Shown here in pieces: positions 1 through 8,642 of a stretch of DNA of 64,000 nt. The stretch is taken from assembly GCA_946185535.1 (NCBI GenBank), contig CAMHJX010000003.1:108305-172304 (forward strand), read 5' to 3'. The DNA is from an uncultured Bacteroidales bacterium (GTDB taxonomy: Bacteria > Bacteroidota > Bacteroidia > Bacteroidales > F082). Positions within the stretch are counted from its first letter, which is position 1. Each line of letters opens with the position of its first letter. The position numbers and the translations under genes were made by a program. The notes beneath the pieces are model-generated. The model searched no databases. It saw only the letters and a list, made by a program, of their open reading frames with translations, and had not been told where the DNA came from.

Positions 1-1
1 T

Positions 2-1192
2 CTGGTATCGTTGTTCCTGAAACCCATTGCCGGAGCCTTGGATTATGCCTTGCATCCCGAATTTGTGGAAATTATGGCCATCATCGTGGCCTTCGATGCT
101 TTCCAGTCCATCCTTTTTGCTCGGCTTCGTTATGAGAATCGCCCCCTCAAGTTCATGACACTGAAGCTCTCTTTCATCATCATGAGTTTGTTGCTGAACT
201 TGTTCATTTTCTATCTGGCGCCCTACTTGAAAGAACACTATCCCTCCATGATGGAATGGTACCATGCCAGCTATCAGGTGGGTTATATTTTCATCGCCAA
301 CTTGATTTGCACCGTGTTGGTCACTTTAGGATTTATTCCCGAAATCAAGAAACTGCGCACTGGCATCGACCGTGACTTGTTGAAAGAAATGCTGAAATAT
401 ACTTGGCCCATTCTGCTTTTGGGTTTGGCTGGCATTCTCAACCAAGTGGCTGACAAGATTGTATTCAAGAAAATCGTCCCCGGTCTGGAGGGTGAGGAAC
501 AACTCGGCATCTACGGTGCTTGCGTCAAGATAGCGATGATTATGGCGATGATCACGCAAGCCTTCCGTTATGCTTACGAGCCTTTTGTCTTTGGTGGCAA
601 GCGCGACACCGCCGACAAAGAGACCCAAGCCAAGGTGATGAAATACTTCATTATCTTCACGCTGCTGGCTTTTCTTGCCGTGGTGATGTATATGCCTTTA
701 TTGAAGTATCTCGTTGGGTCAGATTATCATGAAGGATTGCGAGTGGTTCCCATCGTGATGATGGCCGAAATCTTCATGGGCATCTATTTCAACCTTTCGT
801 TTTGGTACAAGCTCACCGACCAGACTTGGTGGGGAGCCATCTTCAGTGCTATTGGTTGCGCAGTGTTGCTGGCCATTAACTTTATCTTTGTGCCTAAATA
901 CGGCTATATGGCTTGCGCTTGGGGCGGTTTTGCGGGCTATGCCACCTGTATGGTGCTGTCCTATTTCGTTGGGCAGAAAAAGGCTCCTATACCATACGAT
1001 TTGAAGTCGGCATTCCTTTATTTTGCTATTGCCTTAGCTTTGTATTTCGCGCAAAAGTACATCCACATCGAAAACAATGTTTGGACCTTGGTCGTCAACA
1101 CAGGGTTGTTGTTGGTGTTCTTCGCGTTCATCTGTTGGAAGGAGAAGGATTTGGTGAAGGGCGTTTTAGGATGGATTAAGAAGCGGATATAG
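2..1192 (+). CDS. Polysaccharide flippase (Wzx/MATE-like), 5'-truncated by window edge
   Basis: This is the C-terminal part of a multispanning inner-membrane oligosaccharide or lipid-linked sugar flippase. The open frame runs back to the window edge (the first in-frame codon is at position 2), so the TTG at 11 is not a convincing start and the gene begins outside. About 395 residues are visible, against roughly 480 for the family. At least ten hydrophobic segments can be seen, separated by short basic loops such as FARLRYENRP and FGGKRDTADKE, and the chain ends in a basic tail (GWIKKRI), as is common for polysaccharide biosynthesis transporters. Known family role: translocation of surface-polysaccharide repeat units. 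The substrate cannot be inferred. It converges on the GH28 gene with a 9-bp gap, leaving no room for a terminator between them. Confidence 0.8.
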   Translation: MVSLFLKPIAGALDYALHPEFVEIMAIIVAFDAFQSILFARLRYENRPLKFMTLKLSFIIMSLLLNLFIFYLAPYLKEHYPSMMEWYHASYQVGYIFIANLICTVLVTLGFIPEIKKLRTGIDRDLLKEMLKYTWPILLLGLAGILNQVADKIVFKKIVPGLEGEEQLGIYGACVKIAMIMAMITQAFRYAYEPFVFGGKRDTADKETQAKVMKYFIIFTLLAFLAVVMYMPLLKYLVGSDYHEGLRVVPIVMMAEIFMGIYFNLSFWYKLTDQTWWGAIFSAIGCAVLLAINFIFVPKYGYMACAWGGFAGYATCMVLSYFVGQKKAPIPYDLKSAFLYFAIALALYFAQKYIHIENNVWTLVVNTGLLLVFFAFICWKEKDLVKGVLGWIKKRI

Positions 1193-1201
1193 GTCACTAG
1201 G

Positions 1202-2677
1202 TTATTTTCGCTCAAAAACGGTTTCTTTTGTTTCGCTATCAGGTTCTGTCACACTAAGATTGCTGATATTATGGTTGTTAACATCATCCATCACGATGGC
1301 TGTGCGGTAGTCTTTTTTCAGTGCGGTCAGTTTGATGTTATGCATGGCCAAGCCATCGACATGGCGGATGAAGAAGCCCCAGGCAGGAAGCTCCATGTGT
1401 TGCGAGAACTCGGGATAGGCTTTGGGCATCTCGGGCACTTTGTCCAACTCGTCAAGGCCGACATGGGCATAATGTGGGTCGCCACCACCAGGGAAGACAA
1501 TCTCAATGTTCTCCAATTTGACATTTTTGATCTTGCTGTCTTTCAGTCCGATGATACCACAAGGTGAGATGTTGCGCGGCAGGTCTTCGATGGGACCTTC
1601 GTATTCGTAGCCCGCATCGGGCTTGGTGGCGGCTACCTCGCAGTAAAGGTTGCGGATGGTGATGCCGTCCATGAAGCTCTGTTTGTCGCGACGGGCACCT
1701 ATGTTGAGGTAGATGGCATTGCCCACATTGGTAGCATAGAGTGAGTCTACAAGGATGTTCTCACATATACCGCCGTCGACGCTCTGTATGGTGATGGCAC
1801 TGCGGTAGGTGTCGTATACAACGTTATCGATGATCTTCACATTTTTGAATCCGCCTGCGCCCATGGTGCCGAACTTGATGCCGCTGGCGCTGCTACGGGC
1901 GGTGCAGTGACGCACTTCGATGTTTTGGCACAACTTCTTGACACTATGCGACTTGAGACAGATGGCATCATCGCTCGCGTCGATGTAGCTGTTGGTTAAG
2001 AGGAAGCCGTCGCAGTCCACGATGTCGATGCCGTCGTTATTCCAGAAGGCAGTGCTTTGGATGCGCACATTGTTGACTTTGACATTTTCGCATTGGTCGT
2101 ACATGGTGACCCAATTGGCGGCATTGCGGAAGGTTACATTGTCGACTTCCACATTCTTGCACTCCCTGAAAATCAGCAGTCGGGGACGGAATCCCTCGCC
2201 AACACGGTCGTTGCTCAGCTTGTCTTTCATGAGGCCTTTGTGTACGAGGTCGGTGCAATTGTTGCCCAATTCTCGCCCTTGTCCCTCAATGACGCCACCA
2301 CTGTTATAGACGCCGATGAGTCGGATGTTTTCGACGCCTTCGGCGAGGATGAGGCCGTGGTCGTTGGTGGCGTTGAGGCGGTCGTAGTCGAAGGGGTTGG
2401 TGCTGCCCACGAGTACTGCACCTTCCATCAGTTCAATGGTGACATTGGACTTGAGATGGATGCTGCCTGTCAGGTAGCGGCCTACCCAGAAACGCAGGGT
2501 GCCACCGCCTTGTTCAGCAATCCAGTCGATGGCGAATTGGATGCTACGGGTGTTCATGGTCACGCCGTCGCTGCGGATACCGAACTTGGAGGCGTTGTAG
2601 ATAGGTTTTGGCTCTTGTGCGATGGTTTGGAGGGCCATCAGTAGGGAGAGGCAGAGGGTTAGGAGGTGTTTTTTCAT
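1202..2677 (-). CDS. Glycoside hydrolase family 28 (polygalacturonase-like)
   Basis: A secreted pectin-degrading enzyme is predicted. The N-terminus MKKHLLTLCLSLLMALQTIA is a Sec signal peptide. The mature protein starts with the pectate-lyase-superfamily motif YNASKFGIRSDGVTMNT and continues as a right-handed beta-helix. GH28 acidic residues are visible in NNDGIDIVDC and DASDDAICLKS, and the usual GHG/RIK region appears here as SGIKFGTMG. Length (491 aa) is normal for Bacteroidota GH28. Family knowledge: hydrolysis of galacturonosyl or rhamnogalacturonan linkages in the periplasm. The GH106-like gene lies immediately upstream on the same strand, so a rhamnogalacturonan role is reasonable, though no SusC/SusD pair is present here. 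Start ATG at 2677 gives an intact signal peptide. Confidence 0.88.
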   Translation of the reverse strand: MKKHLLTLCLSLLMALQTIAQEPKPIYNASKFGIRSDGVTMNTRSIQFAIDWIAEQGGGTLRFWVGRYLTGSIHLKSNVTIELMEGAVLVGSTNPFDYDRLNATNDHGLILAEGVENIRLIGVYNSGGVIEGQGRELGNNCTDLVHKGLMKDKLSNDRVGEGFRPRLLIFRECKNVEVDNVTFRNAANWVTMYDQCENVKVNNVRIQSTAFWNNDGIDIVDCDGFLLTNSYIDASDDAICLKSHSVKKLCQNIEVRHCTARSSASGIKFGTMGAGGFKNVKIIDNVVYDTYRSAITIQSVDGGICENILVDSLYATNVGNAIYLNIGARRDKQSFMDGITIRNLYCEVAATKPDAGYEYEGPIEDLPRNISPCGIIGLKDSKIKNVKLENIEIVFPGGGDPHYAHVGLDELDKVPEMPKAYPEFSQHMELPAWGFFIRHVDGLAMHNIKLTALKKDYRTAIVMDDVNNHNISNLSVTEPDSETKETVFERK

Positions 2678-2706
2678 ACTATGTCTTACTATGTTGTTTT
2701 GCTAAT

Positions 2707-2760
2707 GGCAGGGGTTAACACCGCCTGCTTAATGTCTGGCGCCCCTACGGGGCTGGGTTA
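2707..2760 (+). repeat. REP-like element, copy C (hairpin 2741-2753)
   Basis: This block aligns with the segment at 56218-56270 beside the IS200-like transposase gene: both have GGCAGGG, then CGCCTG, a C+CCCTA+GGG hairpin and CTGGGTTA in the same order. The hairpin GCCCCTACGGGGC occupies 2741-2753. The element overlaps the end of the GH106 gene, supplying its last codons (NPAP) and stop at 2745-2747. Confidence 0.6.
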
Positions 2761-5666
2761 TGATATAATCTGACTGGTCCTAGCAAGCCCATGGGTTGCA
2801 AAGGTTGGTCTCTTTTGGGATGGTTCACATATATCCAAGTGGTCGGGTTCTCCTCTCGGCTGAGGGTCTTGAGGTAGTTGCCCATGGTGGTGGTCGCGCG
2901 GACTTCAAGGTCATTTTCGCCTTCTTGGAGGTAATCTGTGATATCGTAGATTCTACGACCAAAATACTGTACACCAGCAGATTGTTCGTTAACGAACACT
3001 TCGGAAACACCTTCCACGAGGCCTAGATTTAGGATTGTAGAGACGGTGTGCACACCGTCTCTACCGCAGTTGATGGTTTTGTGATAAACGATGGTTCCGC
3101 AGAAATGCTGGTACGCCTCGTTATCCTTCAGGTCGAACAAGGTGTCGAAATGTGCACTGATTGTATCATTTAAGAGGCTATGGCACAGGGTCACATCCCA
3201 GTTGTCTGAGATGTCGGTAGCGGGTAAAGTATCGGTAATGGTGTGGAGTGGTTGCCAGATGGGGAGGTCGATAGGCGCAGATTTTTCGAACACGACAAGT
3301 ACCATCTCCACAGGACCCAAGTCAAAGGTATAGCTGCCATCCTTGTCAAGAGGCAAGGCATAGCGTTTGCCCGTTTGCAAATCCCAAATCTGGGCTTGTC
3401 GCTTGTGAGTCAATGCTTTGCTGAAGGTGATTTTGGTTTGATGTGCGTTGTAACGATGGCTGTTGCTCAACAGAATCAATTCGCTGCCGTTGTCAGTGGT
3501 ATAGCGGTTTTGCATGACAAATGGGTCGGGATTCTTGATTTCAAGGTAATACGGCAATTTTTGGACGTGCAGAAGGCTGTCGTACCAAGGAATGAGGCCT
3601 TCTTTGGGTGGCTCTACGACGACAAATTGTTCCTTGTGCTGCATCACCTTGTCCATAGTGGCCTTCACAAGGGAATCATTTTTTTGATGGTTGCCTGGCC
3701 TTCCTAACGATTGGTAAGGTATCGTGTCGATGCATACAATCTTGCCGCCCGATTCCACAAACTCCAGCAGTCGATGTGCAGTTTCAGGGTGCAGGCTCTC
3801 CACATCAATAAGCATTAAAGTGTTGTATTTGCGCTTGTTGAAACAGAGGTTGCCTTTTTTGATGTTCGACTGGTTGATGATATTTTCGCTCACATAGTCC
3901 ACGCCTCCACCGCATTTGTTGATGGCTTCCCAAATCAAGGTCTTGTAGGGCGCACGAGTGGTGTTGGGGAAGGGCTCGTTCTGCATCCCGATGGTGCTCC
4001 ACATGTCGTTTTCGGGATTAAGGATGGCGATATCGGCGTAATATGTGCCATGTTGAAGGGCGTAAGAGAGCCGTGCCTTGTAATCGTTGTAGTACTTGAA
4101 ATACGGCCACCAGTTGTTGTTTTCGCTGTAGTAGGCACCATAGCGTACCCAGCCGGGGAAATTGGCTTCAAGATTAGGTGAGTAGTTGAAGCCGTGAAAA
4201 ACGCTGTGGGTCACGCCCGACATGGCCGATTGGTCGCCTCCAATCTTCAGCTGCTCAAGCGTCATGTTAAAGACGGTGTAGGTGTTGGTCATCTCCTCGC
4301 AGCTGACGGTGCGGTTACCGGCGAGATGTGCTGCTGACGACACGAACTTGTTGACCATGGTGTAGGCACGACCGCGTCGGTAGTCGGTTTCCGACATTTC
4401 CTCACCGGGTTTGTGTTTTAGCCAGTTGGTGGTCCACGACTCGCCCTCAGGGATGTCGTAGCCCATGGCATTCTCCAAGGGATAGAAGCCGCGACCGTAA
4501 GCTTGGGCACGGGCTTTCACTCCTAGTTGGTGGCACCAATGCAAATAGGTGCTGGTGAAGCGTTCCTGCATCAGCTGGGCCTTAAAGTCTTCGAAATCGT
4601 ATCGCGCGCGTTGGATTTCATGTTGGAAGGCTTCTGTGACGGGTATTACAGGGTCATAGTTGATTGCGCTGCCCATCGAGCCGATCTTGAAGAGGATAAA
4701 AGGCAACCATTTCGTGATGTCATAGCCGTAACGCTTTTCGAACTCCTCGGCCATGTCGGAGGTCCAGTTGGCGCCTTCGAGCTCCATGCTGTCGGTGAAG
4801 AGGGCTCGGATGTTGCCTTTCAGCGGTCCGATTTGTGTCTCGATTTTGTCCGACATGTTGTAAAGGTAACGGTTGACTGCCTCAGTATTGAAATGGTCGA
4901 GCACGGGACCAGCTGCCCCTGGTGCGCCGTTGATGACTTCCAAGAAACCGTTGATCTTCACCAAGGCGGCCAAAGTGTAGTTTCCTTCTGGTACTTCGAT
5001 GATGATTATACTGTCAACCGGCCTTTCGACAGGCTCAAGGACCTTGCTTTGCGTTGTCCAAATGGTAATCCCCTCATCAACACTTGAAGCTGGATTTGGA
5101 TAAAGTTTCAGCGACATCAGCTCTTTGATGTTTCCCTTGTATGGCGAACTTACCTTGGGCATGGCTTTCTCGCAGAGGCTGTCACGAATGATGGTCAGCG
5201 TTGTGGGTCCTGTCACTGTTTCAGCATAGTTGACCACGATTTGCGCCCGTTCATCTTCATTGAGGAACTCGGCTCCAAAAGGCCAACCCGAGCCAACAAG
5301 TAGGTCGCAGGTCATGTCGAGTTGTTTTGCTTCATCGAAGCATACCTTGAGCATGTCAATCCACTCGGGGCTGAGCCATTGCAAAGAAGGTTTTCCGAGG
5401 CTGTCGCAGTAGGTAGGGAAGGCGATGGGGTTGATCTCCACGCCACCGATGCCAGCCTCTTTCAAGAGGCGCATCTCACGCACGAGTTCGTCGGCTTCCA
5501 CTTTGTCGCCGTTCCACCACCAGCGCACAAAAGGATGGTATTCCGAGGTGGGTTGCTGAAACGCCTCGTATAGTTGCTCGGTTGTCAGTCCGTCGGTTTT
5601 CGGCTGGCATTGGTAGAGGACAAGGGCAAAGCCCAGTAGTAAGATAAGGAGTTTCAGCAGCTTCAT
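2745..5666 (-). CDS. GH106-like alpha-L-rhamnosidase family lipoprotein
   Basis: A large (973 aa) cell-envelope glycosidase. The N-terminus MKLLKLLILLLGFALVLYQC is a lipoprotein signal with the acylated Cys at residue 20. The motif HPFVRWWWNGDKV followed by LLKEAGIGGVEINPIAFP is the hallmark of the GH106/alpha-rhamnosidase-like superfamily, a TIM barrel, here followed by a C-terminal beta-sandwich (EVFVNEQSAGVQYFGRRIYDITDYL). Known family activity: removal of terminal rhamnose from pectic rhamnogalacturonan. It sits just upstream of the GH28 gene. Two oddities: residues about 206-216 (KVLEPVERPV) come from a dispersed repeat at 5019-5049, and residues about 868-877 (GRDGVHTVST) are encoded by a 28-bp palindrome at 3037-3064. 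Neither breaks the frame, but either could affect folding. The 3' end lies in REP-like DNA. Confidence 0.85.
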   Translation of the reverse strand: MKLLKLLILLLGFALVLYQCQPKTDGLTTEQLYEAFQQPTSEYHPFVRWWWNGDKVEADELVREMRLLKEAGIGGVEINPIAFPTYCDSLGKPSLQWLSPEWIDMLKVCFDEAKQLDMTCDLLVGSGWPFGAEFLNEDERAQIVVNYAETVTGPTTLTIIRDSLCEKAMPKVSSPYKGNIKELMSLKLYPNPASSVDEGITIWTTQSKVLEPVERPVDSIIIIEVPEGNYTLAALVKINGFLEVINGAPGAAGPVLDHFNTEAVNRYLYNMSDKIETQIGPLKGNIRALFTDSMELEGANWTSDMAEEFEKRYGYDITKWLPFILFKIGSMGSAINYDPVIPVTEAFQHEIQRARYDFEDFKAQLMQERFTSTYLHWCHQLGVKARAQAYGRGFYPLENAMGYDIPEGESWTTNWLKHKPGEEMSETDYRRGRAYTMVNKFVSSAAHLAGNRTVSCEEMTNTYTVFNMTLEQLKIGGDQSAMSGVTHSVFHGFNYSPNLEANFPGWVRYGAYYSENNNWWPYFKYYNDYKARLSYALQHGTYYADIAILNPENDMWSTIGMQNEPFPNTTRAPYKTLIWEAINKCGGGVDYVSENIINQSNIKKGNLCFNKRKYNTLMLIDVESLHPETAHRLLEFVESGGKIVCIDTIPYQSLGRPGNHQKNDSLVKATMDKVMQHKEQFVVVEPPKEGLIPWYDSLLHVQKLPYYLEIKNPDPFVMQNRYTTDNGSELILLSNSHRYNAHQTKITFSKALTHKRQAQIWDLQTGKRYALPLDKDGSYTFDLGPVEMVLVVFEKSAPIDLPIWQPLHTITDTLPATDISDNWDVTLCHSLLNDTISAHFDTLFDLKDNEAYQHFCGTIVYHKTINCGRDGVHTVSTILNLGLVEGVSEVFVNEQSAGVQYFGRRIYDITDYLQEGENDLEVRATTTMGNYLKTLSREENPTTWIYVNHPKRDQPLQPMGLLGPVRLYHNPAP
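3037..3064. repeat. 28-bp perfect palindrome, copy 1 (GTAGAGACG...CGTCTCTAC)
   Basis: A perfect 28-bp palindrome with outer arms GTAGAGACG/CGTCTCTAC and core GTGTGCACAC. It lies inside the GH106-like coding region and is read through in frame. The same outer arms with different cores occur at 24346-24373 and 58063-58090. Confidence 0.85.
5019..5049 (-). repeat. Half copy of the 66-bp dispersed repeat inside GH106 gene
   Basis: The segment CGGCCTTTCGACAGGCTCAA followed by GGACCTTGCTT is nearly the reverse complement of the right half of the 66-bp repeats at 17637-17702 and 62482-62547 (one substitution and one missing base). It is translated in the host gene as KVLEPVERP. Confidence 0.75.
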
Positions 5667-5776
5667 TGTGTTAGGTGCATTGAAGCAGCAAATTTAGGAA
5701 AATAATTGAATTTCATGTTTTTCTCTTGCAATATCCAAGACTTTCCTGTTTTATAATTCTATGACAAGATCCGCAA

Positions 5777-6070
5777 TTACAAATGCCGCTCGAAATCCAT
5801 CCGTTCGTGAAGGATTCGAACGATTTCCACGCCATCTTCTACGAGAATGTAGAAAATCAGGTGTTTGTATATGTGATGACCATATAGACCTGGCATGATT
5901 TCCTGGTATTCCTTGTCCAAATAGGTAGGACGGTTTGCGATATCTTGACAGGCTTTTACCAGCTCGTGATAGTAAAAGTCAGCTTGGTCCTCTGACCAAG
6001 TCTCAAGCGTGTACAACCAGATGGAATCCAGGTCTTCTACCGCTTTGTTAGACAGGTGAAATTTAGCCAT
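5777..6070 (-). CDS. RelE/ParE family toxin
   Basis: A 97-residue type II toxin of the RelE/ParE superfamily. The opening MAKFHLSNKAVEDLDSIWLY and the later GLYGHHIYKHLIFYILVEDG and IVRILHERMDF match the conserved strands of ParE-like toxins, including the basic RILHERMD ending. Its start overlaps the stop of the upstream antitoxin gene by 8 bp, a classic coupled toxin-antitoxin layout. Known family targets are DNA gyrase (ParE) or ribosome-bound mRNA (RelE). Sequence alone leans to ParE because the partner is ParD-like. The pair sits between two glycoside hydrolase genes on the same strand. Confidence is high for the family and lower for the target. Confidence 0.88.
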   Translation of the reverse strand: MAKFHLSNKAVEDLDSIWLYTLETWSEDQADFYYHELVKACQDIANRPTYLDKEYQEIMPGLYGHHIYKHLIFYILVEDGVEIVRILHERMDFERHL

Positions 6071-6311
6071 TACGACGGGCGGATTTCAGTTGTTTCAAAT
6101 GTTCTTCGGGATCAAAGTCCTCGCATACTCCACTATCAATACCTTCTTGGATGGCAGCTCTCAAATACTCCATTTTCTTTTCTCTTTCCTCCAAAAGCCG
6201 AAGGCCTGCCCGGACTACCTCACTGGCATTGTTATATCTTCCGCAGAGAATGCTGTTCTGAATAAACTCCTCATAATGAGGACCCAAGGATGCTGTTACT
6301 GTTCTGCTCAT
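6063..6311 (-). CDS. ParD-like ribbon-helix-helix antitoxin
   Basis: An 82-residue antitoxin. The start at 6311 is preferred over the upstream frame because MSRTVTASLGPHYEEFIQN is the usual ParD N-terminus, and the longer frame runs through the promoter and operator. A ribbon-helix-helix is visible (TVTASLGPHYEEFI, then GRYNNASEVVRAGLRLLEER), and the acidic C-terminal tail SGVCEDFDPEEHLKQLK would wrap the toxin. It overlaps the toxin start by 8 bp. Autoregulation is likely: a near-perfect palindrome lies 24 bp upstream of the start (6335-6353). Confidence 0.88.
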   Translation of the reverse strand: MSRTVTASLGPHYEEFIQNSILCGRYNNASEVVRAGLRLLEEREKKMEYLRAAIQEGIDSGVCEDFDPEEHLKQLKSARRNG

Positions 6312-6334
6312 AGTGATTTGTTTTATGCCGCAAA

Positions 6335-6353
6335 TGTAAGAATATTTCTTACA
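6335..6353. promoter_or_regulatory. Palindromic operator candidate of the ParD/RelE operon
   Basis: TGTAAGAA-TAT-TTCTTACA, perfect 8-bp arms around a 3-bp spacer, sits 24 bp upstream of the antitoxin start codon. Ribbon-helix-helix antitoxins bind such short inverted repeats to repress their own promoter. Binding is inferred and the palindrome is directly visible. Confidence 0.6.
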
Positions 6354-6416
6354 ACATAGGAAAAAAACTGAGTTTTTTCCAAAATCGATAAAAACCACAA
6401 CTTTGGAAAAAACTCA
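6353..6416 (-). terminator. Rho-independent terminator of the GH97 gene
   Basis: A perfect 15-bp inverted repeat (arms 6369-6383 and 6402-6416, 18-nt loop) is followed on the minus strand by a run of eight T (after a G). It lies 19 bp after the GH97 stop codon and insulates the toxin-antitoxin promoter. The stem is AT-rich. The 15-mer TTTGGAAAAAACTCA also occurs at 11341-11355. Confidence 0.7.
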
Positions 6417-6434
6417 AATTCTTTAAAGGTCTTA

Positions 6435-8423
6435 TTAGAATACCATCACGGCACCGCCGCCTTTGGCGAGATGCACTTTCACCTTGTTGCCCCACACTTG
6501 GGCTTGTTCAGAAACATAGTCTTTGGCCACACGGTTGGCATTGGGACCATCGCGGAAGATATGTCCCGACTTGGCGCCGAAGTTGGGCAGCACGCTGAGG
6601 TCGATTTCAATGTCGCGTTCTTCCCAGTTGGTAATGGCACCCACATACCAGTGGAAGTCCTTGCGACGGGCGATGACGAGGTATTCGCCCACCTTGCCGT
6701 CGAGCACCATGGTCTCATCCCAAGTGGTGGGAACGGAAGCGATGAATTGGGTGCATTCATCTTCTTTCATGTAGTTGCTCGGACTGTCGCAGAGCATGTT
6801 GAAAGGTGACTCAAAGATCACATATTCTGCAAGCTGACGGCAGCGCGTGCCTTGACTCATCGGCTCGGTATAGATGGCGGCGAAGTTGTTCTTGTTGGCG
6901 TTTTTCATCGCGCCTTGGGTGTAGTCGAGCGGACCGGCCAACATGCGGATGAAGGGGATGGTGACTTCGTTGGTGACAAGGTCGCTCTCGTTGTCCCACT
7001 TGGCTTGTTCGAGGCCATACACGCCCTCGTGGTTGAGCACATTGGGATAGGTGCGGTTGAGGCCTGTGGGTTTGTAGGCACCGTGGAAGTCGATGAAGAG
7101 GTGGTGACGGGCGGCGGTTTCGGCCATGCGGTAGTAGAAGTCGACGATCATCTGGTCGTCGCCGTCCATGAAGTCGACCTTGAAACCTTTCACGCCCATG
7201 TCGGCATAGTGTTGGCAGACGCGCTCCATGTCCTTGTCGATGGCGGCATAGCCCATCCAAAGCACGATGCCCACATTGCGCTCGGCGCCATAGTCCACCA
7301 GTTCCTTGATGTCGATTTCGGGCACTACTTGGAAGAGATCTGCTTTTTTGTTGACGGCCCAGCCTTCGTCCAAAATGACATATTCGATGCCGTATTGGGA
7401 GGCGAAATCGATGTAGTACTTATAAGTGTCGTTGTTGATGCCTGCCTTGAAGTCGACACCATAGATATTCCAAGCGTTCCACCAGTCCCAAGCCACCTTT
7501 CCAGGCTGGATCCACGAGACATCACTAATGCGATTGGGTGAGGCTAAGAGATAAACCAAGTCGTTGTCGGCCAACTCTTTGTCGTTTTCCGAGATGGTGA
7601 TGATGCGCCAAGGGAACGAACGTTTACCCTCCACTTTGGCGATGTAGTTCTCGCGTTCCTTCACAATCCATTGCAGGTTGTTGTGGCCGCCTTGCTCGCG
7701 GGTCTTGGGATAGGGCGCGTGGACGGCGGAGAGTCCGTTTTTGCCGTTGGCGTTACGTAGATACAAGCCGGGGAAGTCCTCCAAGTCGGCTTCGGTAATG
7801 ACGGCTTTTTTCCCGTCCTTGAGTTCGACCAGCAAAGGCAGAAAAGCGAGCTTTTCGGGGTCCATCTGGTTGAGGCTGATGTGGGAGTAGGTGTTCTCAA
7901 AAGAGTTGTAGAACTGTTGGTCGATGAGTGGACCTTCTTGTCCGGCACGCCTTAAAACATACGGGATAAGGCCTTGATAATCCTTGTCAAAGTTAAAATC
8001 TGCGGTCTCGTTTTCTATGATGATAGGCTTACGGAAGTCGGTCTCAAAACGGTATGCCACACCAGCATCGTAGGCGCGGAAGACAACTTTGTAGTTGCCT
8101 TTGAAGGTTAGTGTCAGTTCCTCGTAGACTTCAGGGATTTCGGCTTTTTTGTATAGGGGTGAGGTTAAAGGCTGGTTGACCGAGCGCGTTTTGGCGCTTT
8201 TCACGACAGGTTTTGTGCCAAGCGTGGTGCCATCGGTGAGTTTCATCCCTATGGGCGAGGGCGTCAATACGCAGGTGTTTCCATGCATGACGGAATAGGT
8301 GAGTTGCTCACCCACTTCAATGGTGACGGTGATGTCCTTGTCGGGCGATTGCAAGGTGTATTGCTTTTGGGCAAAGGCGCTAACGCAAAGCATAAGGAGC
8401 ACAGAGAGGAGGAGTTTTTTCAT
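6435..8423 (-). CDS. Glycoside hydrolase family 97, retaining subgroup
   Basis: A 662-aa secreted alpha-glycosidase with signal peptide MKKLLLSVLLMLCVSAFAQ. The GH97 N-terminal beta-sandwich runs to about residue 300, the TIM barrel follows (SWIQPGKVAWDWWNAWNIYG, then IEYVILDEGW), and a C-terminal all-beta domain ends the chain. The segment GVKGFKVDFMDGDDQ carries an Asp at the place where retaining GH97 enzymes have their nucleophile, whereas SusB-type inverting members lack it. This points to the alpha-galactosidase-like retaining branch rather than starch alpha-glucosidase (inference from family knowledge). It is followed by its own terminator. No starch-utilisation genes flank it. Confidence 0.9.
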   Translation of the reverse strand: MKKLLLSVLLMLCVSAFAQKQYTLQSPDKDITVTIEVGEQLTYSVMHGNTCVLTPSPIGMKLTDGTTLGTKPVVKSAKTRSVNQPLTSPLYKKAEIPEVYEELTLTFKGNYKVVFRAYDAGVAYRFETDFRKPIIIENETADFNFDKDYQGLIPYVLRRAGQEGPLIDQQFYNSFENTYSHISLNQMDPEKLAFLPLLVELKDGKKAVITEADLEDFPGLYLRNANGKNGLSAVHAPYPKTREQGGHNNLQWIVKERENYIAKVEGKRSFPWRIITISENDKELADNDLVYLLASPNRISDVSWIQPGKVAWDWWNAWNIYGVDFKAGINNDTYKYYIDFASQYGIEYVILDEGWAVNKKADLFQVVPEIDIKELVDYGAERNVGIVLWMGYAAIDKDMERVCQHYADMGVKGFKVDFMDGDDQMIVDFYYRMAETAARHHLFIDFHGAYKPTGLNRTYPNVLNHEGVYGLEQAKWDNESDLVTNEVTIPFIRMLAGPLDYTQGAMKNANKNNFAAIYTEPMSQGTRCRQLAEYVIFESPFNMLCDSPSNYMKEDECTQFIASVPTTWDETMVLDGKVGEYLVIARRKDFHWYVGAITNWEERDIEIDLSVLPNFGAKSGHIFRDGPNANRVAKDYVSEQAQVWGNKVKVHLAKGGGAVMVF

Positions 8424-8477
8424 GTTGGTATAGTTTTATGCAGGCAAAAATAAAGATTTTTGCCACACTTCACAAAA

Positions 8478-8507
8478 AAAGCCACCGAAATCGCTTTCGA
8501 TGGCTTT
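8478..8507 (-). terminator. Terminator of the ECF operon
   Basis: AAAGCCACCGAAA-TCGC-TTTCGATGGCTTT forms a 13-bp stem with one mismatch and a tetraloop. Read on the minus strand it is followed by seven T. It lies 136 bp beyond the stop of the barrel protein gene, after a second long hairpin. Confidence 0.75.
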
Positions 8508-8527
8508 AATGATGCCTCTTTATTTGG

Positions 8528-8614
8528 CACGCAGAATCCGCAGAACTATATGAAACGCGAAGCGACGCGAAGTTTGCCTCTGGCAGGTTCAGCGTATTCT
8601 GCGATTTCTGCGTG
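8528..8614. repeat. Long imperfect inverted repeat downstream of the barrel gene
   Basis: The arms 8528-8545 (CACGCAGAATCCGCAGAA) and 8597-8614 are complementary over 18 bp with two mismatches, enclosing a 51-nt loop containing ACGCGAAGCGACGCGAAG. It has no coding potential and may be a REP-type element or part of a 3' UTR. Confidence 0.55.
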
Positions 8615-8642
8615 AGAAATAATTCATCCGGCAGGCTGTAGG

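Noticed and set aside
6852-7541. 229-aa open frame on the plus strand
   Set aside because: Antisense to the GH97 gene; Val/Asp-rich composition typical of a shadow frame.
1202-8423. Complete polysaccharide utilisation locus
   Set aside because: GH28, GH106 and GH97 genes are clustered, but no SusC/SusD pair, sensor or hybrid two-component gene is present in the window.
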